DNA from: Actinoplanes derwentensis
Lineage (GTDB): Bacteria > Actinomycetota > Actinomycetes > Mycobacteriales > Micromonosporaceae
Reading direction: 5' to 3'
DNA length: 64,000 bases
Assembly: GCF_900104725.1 (NCBI RefSeq)
Contig: NZ_LT629758.1
Span: 6,317,001 to 6,381,000, forward strand
The translations under genes and the position numbers were made by a program. The first letter of the stretch is position 1. Every line of letters starts with the position of its first letter. Positions 8,801-15,932 of the stretch are shown in pieces. The notes under the pieces are model-generated. The model saw only the letters and a list, made by a program, of their open reading frames with translations. It made no database searches and was not told where the DNA came from.

Positions 8801-9034
8801 CGCGAAGAGCGGTGCGACCCGCTGGGCGCCGACCAGCCGTGGATCCAGGTTGCGGCCGGGACGGCCGGCGGCGAGGCCGAGGTACGCCGCGTCAGTGTGA
8901 TCCGGGCCGACCTTGAAACCCGCCGTGGGGATGCCACGGCCGCTGAGCGCGGCGAGCAGTCCCACAGCGATCGCTGTCTTACCGTGGCCCGACGACGGCG
9001 CGCTCACGACCAGACGAGGCTGGGCGGTGATCAA
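5852..9034 (-). CDS. cobB: Cobyrinate a,c-diamide synthase homologue, catalytic Cys lost, long Gly/Pro/Ser-rich tail
   Basis: 1060 aa, against about 450 for the family. Residues 1-449 are CobB-like: a P-loop-type N-terminus (SAPSSGHGKTAIAVGLL), KVGPDHTDAAYLG and IEGAMGLFD from the amidoligase domain, then a class I glutamine amidotransferase domain ending at VHASQLGLHW. At the nucleophile site, where the family has AEC followed by a Gly/Leu-rich stretch, this protein reads AEGVALPWL with Gly at 340 (codon GGC, 8015-8017), so glutamine hydrolysis should fail. Residues 450-1060 are low-complexity Gly/Pro/Ser with GPGNFAGPG-like units and no predicted fold. The enzyme may use ammonia or another glutaminase subunit; that is inference. 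A leftward singleton, divergent from SURF1. Confidence 0.85.
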   Translation of the reverse strand: MITAQPRLVVSAPSSGHGKTAIAVGLLAALSGRGIPTAGFKVGPDHTDAAYLGLAAGRPGRNLDPRLVGAQRVAPLFAHGATGAQVSVIEGAMGLFDSLTGQPEIDGTASVAAALRAPVVLVVDVAAMGHSLAALVHGFRMFDEMVHLGGVILNRVASDRHEQMLRSAMDDIGMPVLGALHRGDLPNVLPARTHGLVPVAHRTVEAGRAVRRLGEAVSGSLDMDRLMALANSAPPVPGPLWTPAEAAGEGQFDQRPVIALAGGQGAPYTYVETAELLTAAGADVAVVDPLRDEALPPGTRGLIVGAGLPEGYAEELSANRRLCAAVAQFARDGWPIIAEGVALPWLGHELDGRPMCGVLDATASTSEHTVAGYREATAPSTSVLAPAGARITGYKQHRAVVTPRAGATPAWTWSGGNPEGFVWRQVHASQLGLHWAAAPEIARRVVAAAHAGPQSAQAPQSPMPSAPPSNNGVPASPNGHPGKPSTSGPGSTTPSPGPGSHQPAGHGSGSGMPPGQGSGSGMPSGNGPGSGMPPGYDSPAVPSPPMPSQPSPSQPMPSQGVPVGQGPGGTPAQPMQTSGFPVHQSPVRNGSGPSGPVITGEIVSGEVVSGPRGSGPGFSGPPATDPGYSRQGGPGSGFPGHSRPVSSFPGTPGPGSSFPSSSFPASDGPDAVFPGPDGSSPDFPGSNGPASYPSGRGGPRPELLVPNDSSPAFPGSGYPGPTGSGPGFSGPARSGPDSARSGADFPDSGRPGFDFPDMGRSGSDFFDLGGPGRAATEPAGSGQGYSEPGVSSPGYLEDGGRGSGYPGPGGPGSTPFDPALGRPGGRPVPGGPGRPGPGSGIPGPGNPGSENALHGMPTQPIPFHGGTPASPGSGMPSVRPPADNQAQSGYPGTPAGPGPGEFAVPGSPSGPGNYSGPGAPSGSGNFAGPGGYSGPGASSGSGHYSGPGSPSGSGNFPGSGSPSGPGNFAGPGAASGSGAPSGPGGYSPGPGNFAGPGLPPGVTLRTGPSAPDNQRQGMPPVPGSQGSGSPGSGSSGAGNPGTGAGAQPSPGGRPSDLPTR
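5855..7690. repeat. GC-rich degenerate repeats coding the cobB tail
   Basis: About 1.8 kb of imperfect short repeats encodes residues 450 onward. It is built from units resembling GPGNFAGPG, SGSGNF and GSGMPPGQ, with pseudo-regular Phe/Tyr every 8-12 residues. The frame is open throughout. The composition suggests a disordered or collagen-like extension that grew by slippage. Confidence 0.85.
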
Positions 9035-9133
9035 TGTCTCCCCCGAGGTTTCCGCAGGCGGCCGCCACGAGTTTCATCGACTGCCGGATGTCGCAGACTA
9101 CCTGGCTGCGACAGGCGGCACCGGCTGGCCGGG

Positions 9134-9145
9134 TAGCCTCAGGGG
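9134..9145 (+). promoter_or_regulatory. Candidate leaderless -10 element for the SURF1 gene
   Basis: TAGCCT (9134-9139) is followed by 6 nt (CAGGGG) and then the GTG start. This matches the TANNNT-N6/7-start geometry of actinobacterial leaderless transcripts. CAGGGG could equally act as a poor Shine-Dalgarno sequence. Confidence 0.4.
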
Positions 9146-10219
9146 GTGTACCGGTTCCTGCTGACCCCTCGCTGGCTGGGTGCGGCCGCCCTCACCGTGA
9201 TCGCCTCCGTGGTCATGGTCCTGCTCGGCAACTGGCAGCTGCACCGATACCAGGAACGCACCGGTATCAACGACCGGATCGACACCGCGGCATCCGGAGA
9301 TGCCGTGCCGCTGAGTTCGGTGATGGCCGCGCCGACCGTGACCGGCACCTCCGGCCCCAACGCCGGCAAGTCCGTGGCCTGGACAAAGGTCACGATCAGC
9401 GGCCGTTACGACCCCTCCAACGAGATTCAGGCCCGCGGGCGTACGGTCGGTAGCGAGGTCGGTTTCGAGATCCTCACGCCACTGATCCTCGACGACGGGA
9501 CAGCGGTGCTGGTCGATCGAGGCTGGGTGCCCGCGCCGGATGGCGGCGCTCTGCTGTCGCCCGAGGTGCCAGCCGCCCCGACCGGCAGGGTCTCGGTCGT
9601 CGGCAAGATTCACCTGTCGGAAAGTAGACCCGCTCCGGTGGAACGGCGTGACGGTCGTCTCGACACCCGCCGGGTCAACCTGCCACGCCTCGCCACTGAA
9701 CTGCCCTACCCGGTGTACGGGTCGTACCTTCTCCTGACCGAGCAGATCCCCGCGGCGGACCCGGCCTTCGTCGAGGTCCCGATTGCGCACGAGGACTCCT
9801 GGCAGAACGGTGGCTACGCCGTTCAGTGGTGGATCTTCGCCGGCATGGTCCTCGTGCTGTACGGGTGGCAGGCCCGCCGCGAGGCCCTGGAGAACACGGA
9901 CGGACCGATGGCCGGCACCACCCGCAAACAGAAGCCGGACCGCCCCCTGGATCGAGTCGCCGCAGCCGACGCCCGCGACGCCGCCCGCGCCCAGGCTGCT
10001 TCCGGTGACCGCGGCCCGGCCTCTTCCGCCGACCACGTTCGGGTGGCCTCCAGCGACCACGCTCGGATGGCTTCCGGCGACCGTGTCTCGGACGCGGACG
10101 CCCGTGATCGGGTGGCCGAGGCCGATCGGCGGGCTGCCGACGCGCGGTCGGCGACAGTGATCGCGGAACGTTCGGATGACACCGAGCGTCGCCTCGCGGC
10201 GCAGGACGACGCCGGTTAA
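9146..10219 (+). CDS. SURF1-family cytochrome oxidase assembly protein
   Basis: 357 aa. It has two membrane segments, one near residues 8-28 (ending in LGNWQLHRY, the SURF1 signature) and one near 225-245 (QWWIFAGMVLVLYGWQ). The loop between contains VLVDRGWVPAP, also characteristic. The family helps assemble heme-copper terminal oxidases in the membrane. The C-terminal 110 residues are an unusual Ala/Asp/Arg-rich charged tail with loose repeats (ASSADHVRVASSDHARMASGD) that most SURF1 proteins lack. The start is GTG. Confidence 0.9.
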   Translation: MYRFLLTPRWLGAAALTVIASVVMVLLGNWQLHRYQERTGINDRIDTAASGDAVPLSSVMAAPTVTGTSGPNAGKSVAWTKVTISGRYDPSNEIQARGRTVGSEVGFEILTPLILDDGTAVLVDRGWVPAPDGGALLSPEVPAAPTGRVSVVGKIHLSESRPAPVERRDGRLDTRRVNLPRLATELPYPVYGSYLLLTEQIPAADPAFVEVPIAHEDSWQNGGYAVQWWIFAGMVLVLYGWQARREALENTDGPMAGTTRKQKPDRPLDRVAAADARDAARAQAASGDRGPASSADHVRVASSDHARMASGDRVSDADARDRVAEADRRAADARSATVIAERSDDTERRLAAQDDAG

Positions 10220-10229
10220 TGTCTCGGGC

Positions 10230-10661
10230 ATGACCTTCCCGCAGGGTGATCCGTGGGGTCCGCCCACGCCCCCGCCGGAGCCCGCGACCCCGGGCTTCCC
10301 GTCGGCGATCGGCCCGGTGATCGTCGAGATCGCCGAGATACAGGTCACGTCGACCCTGGTGCGTACCCCGGTGGGTGATCTGCCGCTGGCCGGCTCACGC
10401 TGGCAGGTCGCCGATCACTGGATCTCCCAGCGGCGCACTCCCACGTGGGCCAAGATCGTGGCGTTCGTCGGCATCTGCCCGACGGCTTTCCTCAGCCTGC
10501 TGCTGCTATTGATCAAGGAAACGGTCCCACAGGGGACCATGCACGTCACGGTGACGAGCGGCCCGCACCAATACGTCGCCCGCATCACCCTCCACAGCGA
10601 GAACGACGTCTCCTCGATCAACCAGCAGGTCAACTACGTCCGCAGCCTCGCCGCCCTGTAG
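10230..10661 (+). CDS. Small membrane protein of unknown function
   Basis: 143 aa from the ATG at 10230 (MTFPQGDPWGPP). A Pro-rich N-terminus of about 25 residues precedes a soluble stretch with a WQVADHWIS motif, one hydrophobic helix (about 88-105, FVGICPTAFLSLLLLLI) and a short extracytoplasmic tail (VTVTSGPHQYVARITLHSENDVSSINQQVNYVRS). I do not recognise a named family. It starts 10 nt after the SURF1 stop, so it is probably co-transcribed. TAATGT (10217-10222) lies 7 nt before the ATG. Confidence 0.7.
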   Translation: MTFPQGDPWGPPTPPPEPATPGFPSAIGPVIVEIAEIQVTSTLVRTPVGDLPLAGSRWQVADHWISQRRTPTWAKIVAFVGICPTAFLSLLLLLIKETVPQGTMHVTVTSGPHQYVARITLHSENDVSSINQQVNYVRSLAAL

Positions 10662-10848
10662 CCGAACGACCCCGCGCCCGAACAGCCGAATCGCCGATCA
10701 GCCCTACGCCCGAGCAACCCGGTAGCCGAGCCGCCCTGGCAGCCGAGCCACCCCGGCAGCCGGACAGCCTCGTAGACCAGCACTCCCGGTAGCCGAACAG
10801 CCCGATGGCCGAGCAGTCCTACACCCGAACGGCCCGGTAGCCGAACAG
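10662..10848. repeat. Degenerate tandem array of an AGCCGAACAGCCC-like unit
   Basis: This gap holds about nine imperfect copies of a 15-25 nt unit related to CCCGGTAGCCGAACAGC (clear copies near 10717, 10789 and 10833). No gene is visible. Confidence 0.65.
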
Positions 10849-10909
10849 CCCCGTTACCGGGCCTCCCCGCTGACGGGCCTCCCGGCAGACGGGCGGCCCG
10901 GTAACGGGG
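10849..10909. terminator. Long stem between the 10.2 kb gene and ligB
   Basis: CCCCGTTACCGGGC (10849-10862) pairs perfectly with GCCCGGTAACGGGG (10896-10909). The 33 nt loop contains a further GACGGGCCTCCC dyad. It lies between convergent genes, 17 nt from the ligB stop. It is a likely bidirectional terminator without a U-tract. Confidence 0.5.
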
Positions 10910-10926
10910 CAGTGGCGGCGGCGCGG

Positions 10927-12558
10927 TCAGGCGGGATCGGGTGGATGGCCGCCTGTGTTGAGGGCGCGGACCGCGTCGATGGTGTCGGCTTCGGCGGCCG
11001 GCTTGTCGTCGCGGTAGCGGAGAACCCGGGCGAACCGCAGCGCGACCCCGCCCGGATACCGCGTCGAGGTCTGCACGCCGTCGAAGGCGATCTCGACGAC
11101 CTGTTCGGGATGGACCCGGACCACCCAGCCGTCGTCGGAGACCGCCAACTGCTGGAAACGCTCGGTCTGCCAGCGCAACAGCTCGTCGGTGAGGCCCTTG
11201 AACGTCTTGCCGAGCATGACGAACCCGCCGGTCCGCGGGTCTCGGGCACCGAGGTGCAGGTTGGACAGCCAGCCACGGCGACGGCCACTGCCCCGCTCAA
11301 CCGCGAGCACCACCAGGTCGAGGGTGTGCCGGGGTTTCACCTTGACCCAGGCCGCGCCACGGCGGCCGACGTCGTAGGGCGCGCCAGGTGCCTTGATCAC
11401 CACACCTTCCTGTCCCGCGGCGAGAGCGGCGGCGAACACGGCAGCCGCCTGCTCCTCGGTCTCGACCTCGCTGCGGCCGACGGTCAGCGCGGCCGGGACG
11501 ACGTCGCCGAGGGCGGCCCAGCGGGTCCGGCCCGGTTCGTCGAGCAGGTCGGTGCCGTCGAGGTGCAGGAGATCGAAGAAGTAGGGCCGGAGTCCGCTGA
11601 CCGCGGCTCCCCCGACCACGGCTCCCCCGGTCGCGGCACGGTTGGACGCGGCGCCCCCGACCGTGGCACGACTGGTCGCGGCACGACCGGTCGCGGCACG
11701 ACCGGTCGCGGCACGGCTGGATGTCTCCTGGAATGGGCGGGGCCTACCGGAATCGTCGGTCAGCATCGCCTCGCCGTCGAGGATCGCCGCACGCAGTGGC
11801 AGCTCACGGACCGCCGCGACCACCTCGGGCAGGCGGGCGGTGATGTCGTCGAGGCTGCGGCTGAAGACGGCCACGTCATCGCCGGAACGGTGCACCTGGA
11901 TGCGGATGCCGTCGAGTTTCGTGTCGACGATCGCCGGAGCACCGGTGGCGAGCAGAGCCGCGGCGACGTCGGGGGCGCTGCCGGCCAACATCGGGCTCAG
12001 CGGGGTACCGACCCGCAGCTGGATCTCGGCCAGCGCGGCCGCACCACCGGTGAGCGCGGCGACGGCGACGAACTTGAGGTCGCCGGAGAGCAGCAGTGCC
12101 CGGCGGACCAGGGTAGACGGCACCTCGGCGGCGGCCGCGACCGCTTCGGCCAGCAGCCCGGCCTGGGCGCCCTGGCGCAGCTCTCCGCCGAACAAGCCGG
12201 TGAGCAGTTTCTGCTCGGGCTCGGTGGCGGCACTGAAGAGCGAACCGAGAAGTTGTCTGCGGCGGTTCTGGGATCCGGCGCCGGCGACTGTGGAGAGTGC
12301 GGCGATGGCCTCGTCGACGGCGGCGACGGTCAGGGTGGCCTCGGCGGCGGGTGGTGGCAGGTCACGCAGCGAGGCGTAGCCGACGCCGGTCTGCCGCTGT
12401 CGTAGCTCCCCGGCCAGGTAGGCGGCCCCGGCGACGATCTCACCGGGGTCGAGGCGCCGAAGCGCGTCCGCCAACAGCCCGATCTTGGCCTTCCGGCCCG
12501 AGGTCGCGGTGACGGCAGCCGAGGTGGCAGCAATGTCGAGGAACCGCACGATCTCCAT
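10927..12558 (-). CDS. ligB: ATP-dependent DNA ligase (LigB type)
   Basis: 543 aa. An N-terminal helical DNA-binding domain is followed by the nucleotidyltransferase domain with adenylation motif DTKLDGIRIQVH (Lys at 214), motif III-like AILDGEAML, motif IV/V EGVVIKAPGAPYDVGRRGAAWVKVKP, and a C-terminal OB fold. It seals nicks in an auxiliary role; NAD-dependent LigA is the essential enzyme in bacteria. Residues about 280-318, normally a short loop, are replaced by AATGR-like 5-residue repeats. It is probably co-transcribed with the LexA-box gene 115 bp upstream. Confidence 0.92.
   Translation of the reverse strand: MEIVRFLDIAATSAAVTATSGRKAKIGLLADALRRLDPGEIVAGAAYLAGELRQRQTGVGYASLRDLPPPAAEATLTVAAVDEAIAALSTVAGAGSQNRRRQLLGSLFSAATEPEQKLLTGLFGGELRQGAQAGLLAEAVAAAAEVPSTLVRRALLLSGDLKFVAVAALTGGAAALAEIQLRVGTPLSPMLAGSAPDVAAALLATGAPAIVDTKLDGIRIQVHRSGDDVAVFSRSLDDITARLPEVVAAVRELPLRAAILDGEAMLTDDSGRPRPFQETSSRAATGRAATGRAATSRATVGGAASNRAATGGAVVGGAAVSGLRPYFFDLLHLDGTDLLDEPGRTRWAALGDVVPAALTVGRSEVETEEQAAAVFAAALAAGQEGVVIKAPGAPYDVGRRGAAWVKVKPRHTLDLVVLAVERGSGRRRGWLSNLHLGARDPRTGGFVMLGKTFKGLTDELLRWQTERFQQLAVSDDGWVVRVHPEQVVEIAFDGVQTSTRYPGGVALRFARVLRYRDDKPAAEADTIDAVRALNTGGHPPDPA
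11598..11721. repeat. 15-bp in-frame tandem repeats within ligB
   Basis: About eight copies of a 15 bp unit (consensus CGCGGCACGACCGGT) encode repeats of the type RAATG, RAATS, GAASN and GAVVG. The three copies nearest 11720 are almost identical, suggesting recent expansion. Confidence 0.8.
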
Positions 12559-12584
12559 CCTGTCAGCCGCTCAGGCATTTCGTG

Positions 12585-12673
12585 GGGCTCCAGCCGACGG
12601 AGCCAAGCCGCCAGGGGCAGGCCGCCAGGGTTCAGGTAGACGGAGCCAGGCCGCCGGGGTCAAGCCGATGGGA
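12585..12673. repeat. Degenerate array between ligB and the 12.7 kb gene
   Basis: Imperfect copies of ACGGAGCCAGGCCGCCGGGG-like units fill most of this 115 bp gap (near 12597, 12615, 12639 and 12658). It is inside the presumed ligB transcript leader. Confidence 0.55.
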
Positions 12674-12979
12674 TCAGGCGGCCTTCGGCTCTGCGATGCG
12701 GAAACCACGGGCCCGGACCGCGTCGGCGACACGGGCCAGCTCGGCGTCGAGGGAACAGAGCACCTTGGAGAGGTCGTCGAGGTGATCGGTGATGGTGGCG
12801 TCGTCCCACCCGGAGACGTCGACGTCGCCCAGAGCGCGCGCCGCGGCCCGGAGCCGGGCGATCGCCTCGATCCGGTCACGGGTGCGGAGGCGGCCGAGTG
12901 AGTCACGCGGGCCGGAGGTCACCCGGGCCGCGCGACTCGCCAGTGCGGACGAGAGAGTCGGTGCATTTATCGAACGCAT
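12674..12979 (-). CDS. 101-aa protein of unknown function with a LexA box at its start
   Basis: Sequence begins MRSINAPTLSSALASRAARV. It is charged and helical, with a central RLRAAARALGDVDVSGWDDATITDHLDDL stretch and a C-terminal LARVADAVRARGFRIAEPKAA. No family is recognised. The ATG has no ribosome binding site. A TAGGAT hexamer ends 6 nt upstream, placing the expected transcription start on the A of ATG, so the mRNA is probably leaderless. ligB follows in the same direction. DNA-damage induction is inferred from the operator. Confidence 0.6.
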   Translation of the reverse strand: MRSINAPTLSSALASRAARVTSGPRDSLGRLRTRDRIEAIARLRAAARALGDVDVSGWDDATITDHLDDLSKVLCSLDAELARVADAVRARGFRIAEPKAA

Positions 12980-12985
12980 GTTCGA
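12970..12985. promoter_or_regulatory. LexA (SOS) box on the start codon of the 101-aa gene
   Basis: TCGAACGCATGTTCGA is a perfect 6-4-6 palindrome matching the actinobacterial LexA consensus CGAAC-N4-GTTCG. Its centre contains the gene's ATG (on the minus strand). Immediately upstream is the candidate -10 TAGGAT (12986-12991 on the complement). LexA bound here would block the +1 region. Confidence 0.8.
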
Positions 12986-13044
12986 ATCCTACATGGAATG
13001 ATCGTGCCTGACACCCCTGCGATCCACTCTGTGGACAACGGATT

Positions 13045-14514
13045 TCACCTGGCCATGGCATGCCGGAACACCGTGTCGGCCTCGTCCGGCTCGGCACGCG
13101 CGGCAACGAATCCGTCCGGTCTCACCAGGTAGAGCAGACCGGGCCGGAGAGCCGTTCCGGGCGCCGGCGGGAACACGTGCAACGGCACCCCGAGGTCGGG
13201 CGCGTCCTCCGCGGAGACGCCGCCGTAAGCGTGGATCTGCCAGCAGGCGGCGCGCAGGGCGACGTGGTTGGCACCGGCCCACGGCAGGCGGCGGCCGACC
13301 ACCGGGTCCCGCCGGCCGGTCGGCGCACCGGCTTCCAGGGGGTAGTGGATGCGGATCTGGGAGACGTACTGGAACAGGCGGGAACCACCGGCGACGCGCG
13401 GCAGCAGCCGGACCGCGATCGGGGCGAGCAACGGCACGACAGCCTGGCGCAGCAGGCGGATCGGCGGGCGGGTCGAGGTCACCAGGTTGAAGAGCCGGTC
13501 GGTGGTGGCGACGAGTTTACGGGCGACCGGGCGGCGCTCCGCCTCGTACCGGTCCAGCCATCGGTCCTTGCGGGTGCCGTGCAGCACGTCGGCGAGTTTG
13601 AACGCCAGGTTGTGGGCGTCCTGCAGCCCGGTGTTCATGCCTTGGCCGCCGACCGGTGAGTGCACATGGGCGGCATCGCCGGCCAGGAAGAACGGCCCGT
13701 CCCGGAAGGCCGCCGCCACCCGGTGGTGCACCCGGTAGGTGGCGAACCAGCGGGCTCGGTCGTAGGTGACGCCGTAGGTGCGGCGCATCCGCGCGCGGGC
13801 GTCGTCCTCCTCCAGCTGTCCGTTGCCGTCGGTGTCGCGGACCAGGCCGATCAGGCGCCAGACCCCACCGCGCATCGGGAACGCGAGCAGGAAGTCGGCC
13901 CGCTCCGGGCGCACGTTGACCGCGTCGGGAACCAGGCCACGAGCCCCGACGGCGTCGAGGACGAAGAACCGGTGCGGGTTGGTGACCCCTTCGAAGGCGA
14001 TCCGGCGGGCCTTGCGGACCACCGAGTTCGCCCCGTCGCAGCCGACACAGAACCGGGCCCGGACGGTGTCGTTGGCGACTTTCGCCTCGATACCGTCGTC
14101 GGTCTGCACGACGGCGGTGACCGGCGACTCCCAGAACACCCGGCCGCCGAGTTTCTGCAGGTTCTCGTACAGGATCTCCTCGTTGCGGCTCTGTTCGAGG
14201 ATCTCGAGGAACGGGAACGCCGTGACCCCCTCACCGAGCCGGCCCAACGGAACCCGGCCGAAGGCCCGCGCACCGAACCCGGGCGCGACCGCCTCGGCCC
14301 GGTGCGCGGCCTCCAGAACCTGGTCGCCGATGCCGAGCTGGTCGTAGATCTCCAGGCTGCGCGCCTGCACGACGAGCGCCCGGGACTCCCGGGTCGGACC
14401 GTCCTTGCCGTCGGCGACGATCACCCGCACCCCGAGCCTGGTCAGCCAGTTGGCGAGCATCAGCCCGGTCGGACCGGCGCCCACCACCAGGACGTCACAC
14501 GACAGCTCGGCCAT
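13045..14514 (-). CDS. FAD-dependent aromatic monooxygenase (PheA/TfdB family)
   Basis: 489 aa flavoprotein hydroxylase. Residues 8-20 are the Rossmann GxGxxG (VVGAGPTGLMLA). The CVGCDGANSVVRKA segment is the DG motif, and GDAAHVHSPVGGQGMNTGLQDAHNLA is the GD motif that closes around the FAD ribityl chain. Family members hydroxylate phenols or polyketides using NAD(P)H; the substrate here is not predictable. Downstream lies an M20 peptidase with a 14 nt gap from that gene's stop, so the two probably share a transcript. Confidence 0.88.
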   Translation of the reverse strand: MAELSCDVLVVGAGPTGLMLANWLTRLGVRVIVADGKDGPTRESRALVVQARSLEIYDQLGIGDQVLEAAHRAEAVAPGFGARAFGRVPLGRLGEGVTAFPFLEILEQSRNEEILYENLQKLGGRVFWESPVTAVVQTDDGIEAKVANDTVRARFCVGCDGANSVVRKARRIAFEGVTNPHRFFVLDAVGARGLVPDAVNVRPERADFLLAFPMRGGVWRLIGLVRDTDGNGQLEEDDARARMRRTYGVTYDRARWFATYRVHHRVAAAFRDGPFFLAGDAAHVHSPVGGQGMNTGLQDAHNLAFKLADVLHGTRKDRWLDRYEAERRPVARKLVATTDRLFNLVTSTRPPIRLLRQAVVPLLAPIAVRLLPRVAGGSRLFQYVSQIRIHYPLEAGAPTGRRDPVVGRRLPWAGANHVALRAACWQIHAYGGVSAEDAPDLGVPLHVFPPAPGTALRPGLLYLVRPDGFVAARAEPDEADTVFRHAMAR

Positions 14515-14528
14515 CAGCCACCCCGTTT

Positions 14529-15881
14529 CTACTTCGTCAGAGTCTCCGCAACGTTCTTGAGCAGCAGGGCTTCAGCGACACAGACCCGCTCGAACTCGCC
14601 GAGATGCAGGCTCTCGTCCGGGCCGTGAGCCGCCGAGAACGGGTCCTCGACACCGGTCACCAGGATCGCGGCGTCGGGGAACAGGTCCTGGAAGGTCGCG
14701 ATGAACGGGATCGACCCGCCGACACCCATGTCGACCGGCTCGGTGCCGTCCCACGCGTCCCGGAACGCGGCGCGGGCGGCGTCGTACACCGGGCCGGTCG
14801 CGTCGATCACGCACGGCAGACCGTCGCTCTCCAGGGTGACCTCCAACTGCGCACCCCACGGAACGTTCTTCTCCAGGTGGTCGCGGACCGCCTGGAACGC
14901 CGACTTGGGGTCCTCCCCCGGCGCCAGCCGCACACTGATCTTGGCTTTGGCGGACGGCTGGAGCGCGTTGGCGGCCACCAGGGTCCCCGGGGCGTCGATG
15001 CCGAGCACCGAGATCGACGGCTTGGTCCAGATCCGGTCGGTGATCGTGCCCTTGCCGATCAGGTCGACGCCGTCGAGGATGCCGGCCTCGTGCCGGAACC
15101 GGTCGGCCGGATAGTCGACGCTCGCGCCCTCACGGCCGACGAGGCCGGACACCGCCACCTCACCGGAGTCGTCGTGCAGGGTCGCGATCAGCCGGGACAG
15201 GGCGATCAGCGCGTCCGGCACCGGACCGCCGAACATGCCGCTGTGCACCGCGCTCTTCAGCACCCGGACCTCGGCGAACAGGTTGACCAGGCCGCGCAGC
15301 GAGGTGGTCAGCGCGGGCTGACCGATGTCCCAGTTGCCGGAATCGGCGATCACGATCACGTCGGAGCGCAACTCCTCCAGGTGCTCGTGGATGATCGTGT
15401 CGAGGGAGTCGGAGCCGTACTCCTCCTCGCCCTCGACGAAGACGACCACGCCGACCGGCAACTGGTCGCCGAAGGCCCGCAGTGCTGCCACGTGCGCCAT
15501 CACACCCGCCTTGTCGTCGGCGGCACCGCGGCCGTAGAGCCGCCCGTCCCGCTCGACCGGCTCGAACGGGTCACTCGTCCACAACCCCGGGTCACCGGCG
15601 GGCTGCACGTCATGATGCGCGTAGAGCAGCACGGTGGGCGCTCCGGCCGGGGCCGCCTTACGGCCGATCACCGCGGGCTGGCCGCCGTGCCGGACGATCT
15701 CCGTGTCGAGCCCGCAACCGCGCAACAGCTCGGCGACCGCCTCCGCGGACCGCTCGACGTGCGAGTGGTCGAAACCTTCGAAGGCGACACCCGGGATCCG
15801 CACCAACCGCTCCAGGTCGGCACGGACACCGGGCATCTCGCGCCGGATCGCGGCGCGCAGATCGGATTCACTCAGGCTCAT
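14529..15881 (-). CDS. M20-family dipeptidase/deacylase
   Basis: 450 aa from the ATG giving MSLSESDLRAAI. Metal ligands lie in LLYAHHDVQPAGDP and in LYGRGAADDKAGV. The catalytic/bridging acid is in FVEGEEEYGSDSL, and the C-terminal His is in SAAHGPDESL. The central lid domain is present, so it is a full-length di-zinc peptidase acting on dipeptides or N-acyl amino acids. TACGAT lies 7 nt upstream of the ATG and there is no clear ribosome site, suggesting a leaderless start. Confidence 0.9.
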   Translation of the reverse strand: MSLSESDLRAAIRREMPGVRADLERLVRIPGVAFEGFDHSHVERSAEAVAELLRGCGLDTEIVRHGGQPAVIGRKAAPAGAPTVLLYAHHDVQPAGDPGLWTSDPFEPVERDGRLYGRGAADDKAGVMAHVAALRAFGDQLPVGVVVFVEGEEEYGSDSLDTIIHEHLEELRSDVIVIADSGNWDIGQPALTTSLRGLVNLFAEVRVLKSAVHSGMFGGPVPDALIALSRLIATLHDDSGEVAVSGLVGREGASVDYPADRFRHEAGILDGVDLIGKGTITDRIWTKPSISVLGIDAPGTLVAANALQPSAKAKISVRLAPGEDPKSAFQAVRDHLEKNVPWGAQLEVTLESDGLPCVIDATGPVYDAARAAFRDAWDGTEPVDMGVGGSIPFIATFQDLFPDAAILVTGVEDPFSAAHGPDESLHLGEFERVCVAEALLLKNVAETLTK

Positions 15882-15888
15882 GTCGCCG

Positions 15889-15894
15889 ATCGTA
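15889..15894 (-). promoter_or_regulatory. Candidate leaderless -10 (TACGAT) for the M20 gene
   Basis: On the minus strand TACGAT is followed by 7 nt and the ATG at 15881, the same geometry as several other genes here. Confidence 0.4.
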
Positions 15895-15932
15895 GGCCCG
15901 CGGTGTGACAACGATCAGGCCCGGCCGGGGCA

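Noticed and set aside
9035..9133. Possible cobalamin riboswitch upstream of cobB
   Set aside because: No B12-box-like core or flanking stems could be seen; the same holds upstream of cobC and cobD.
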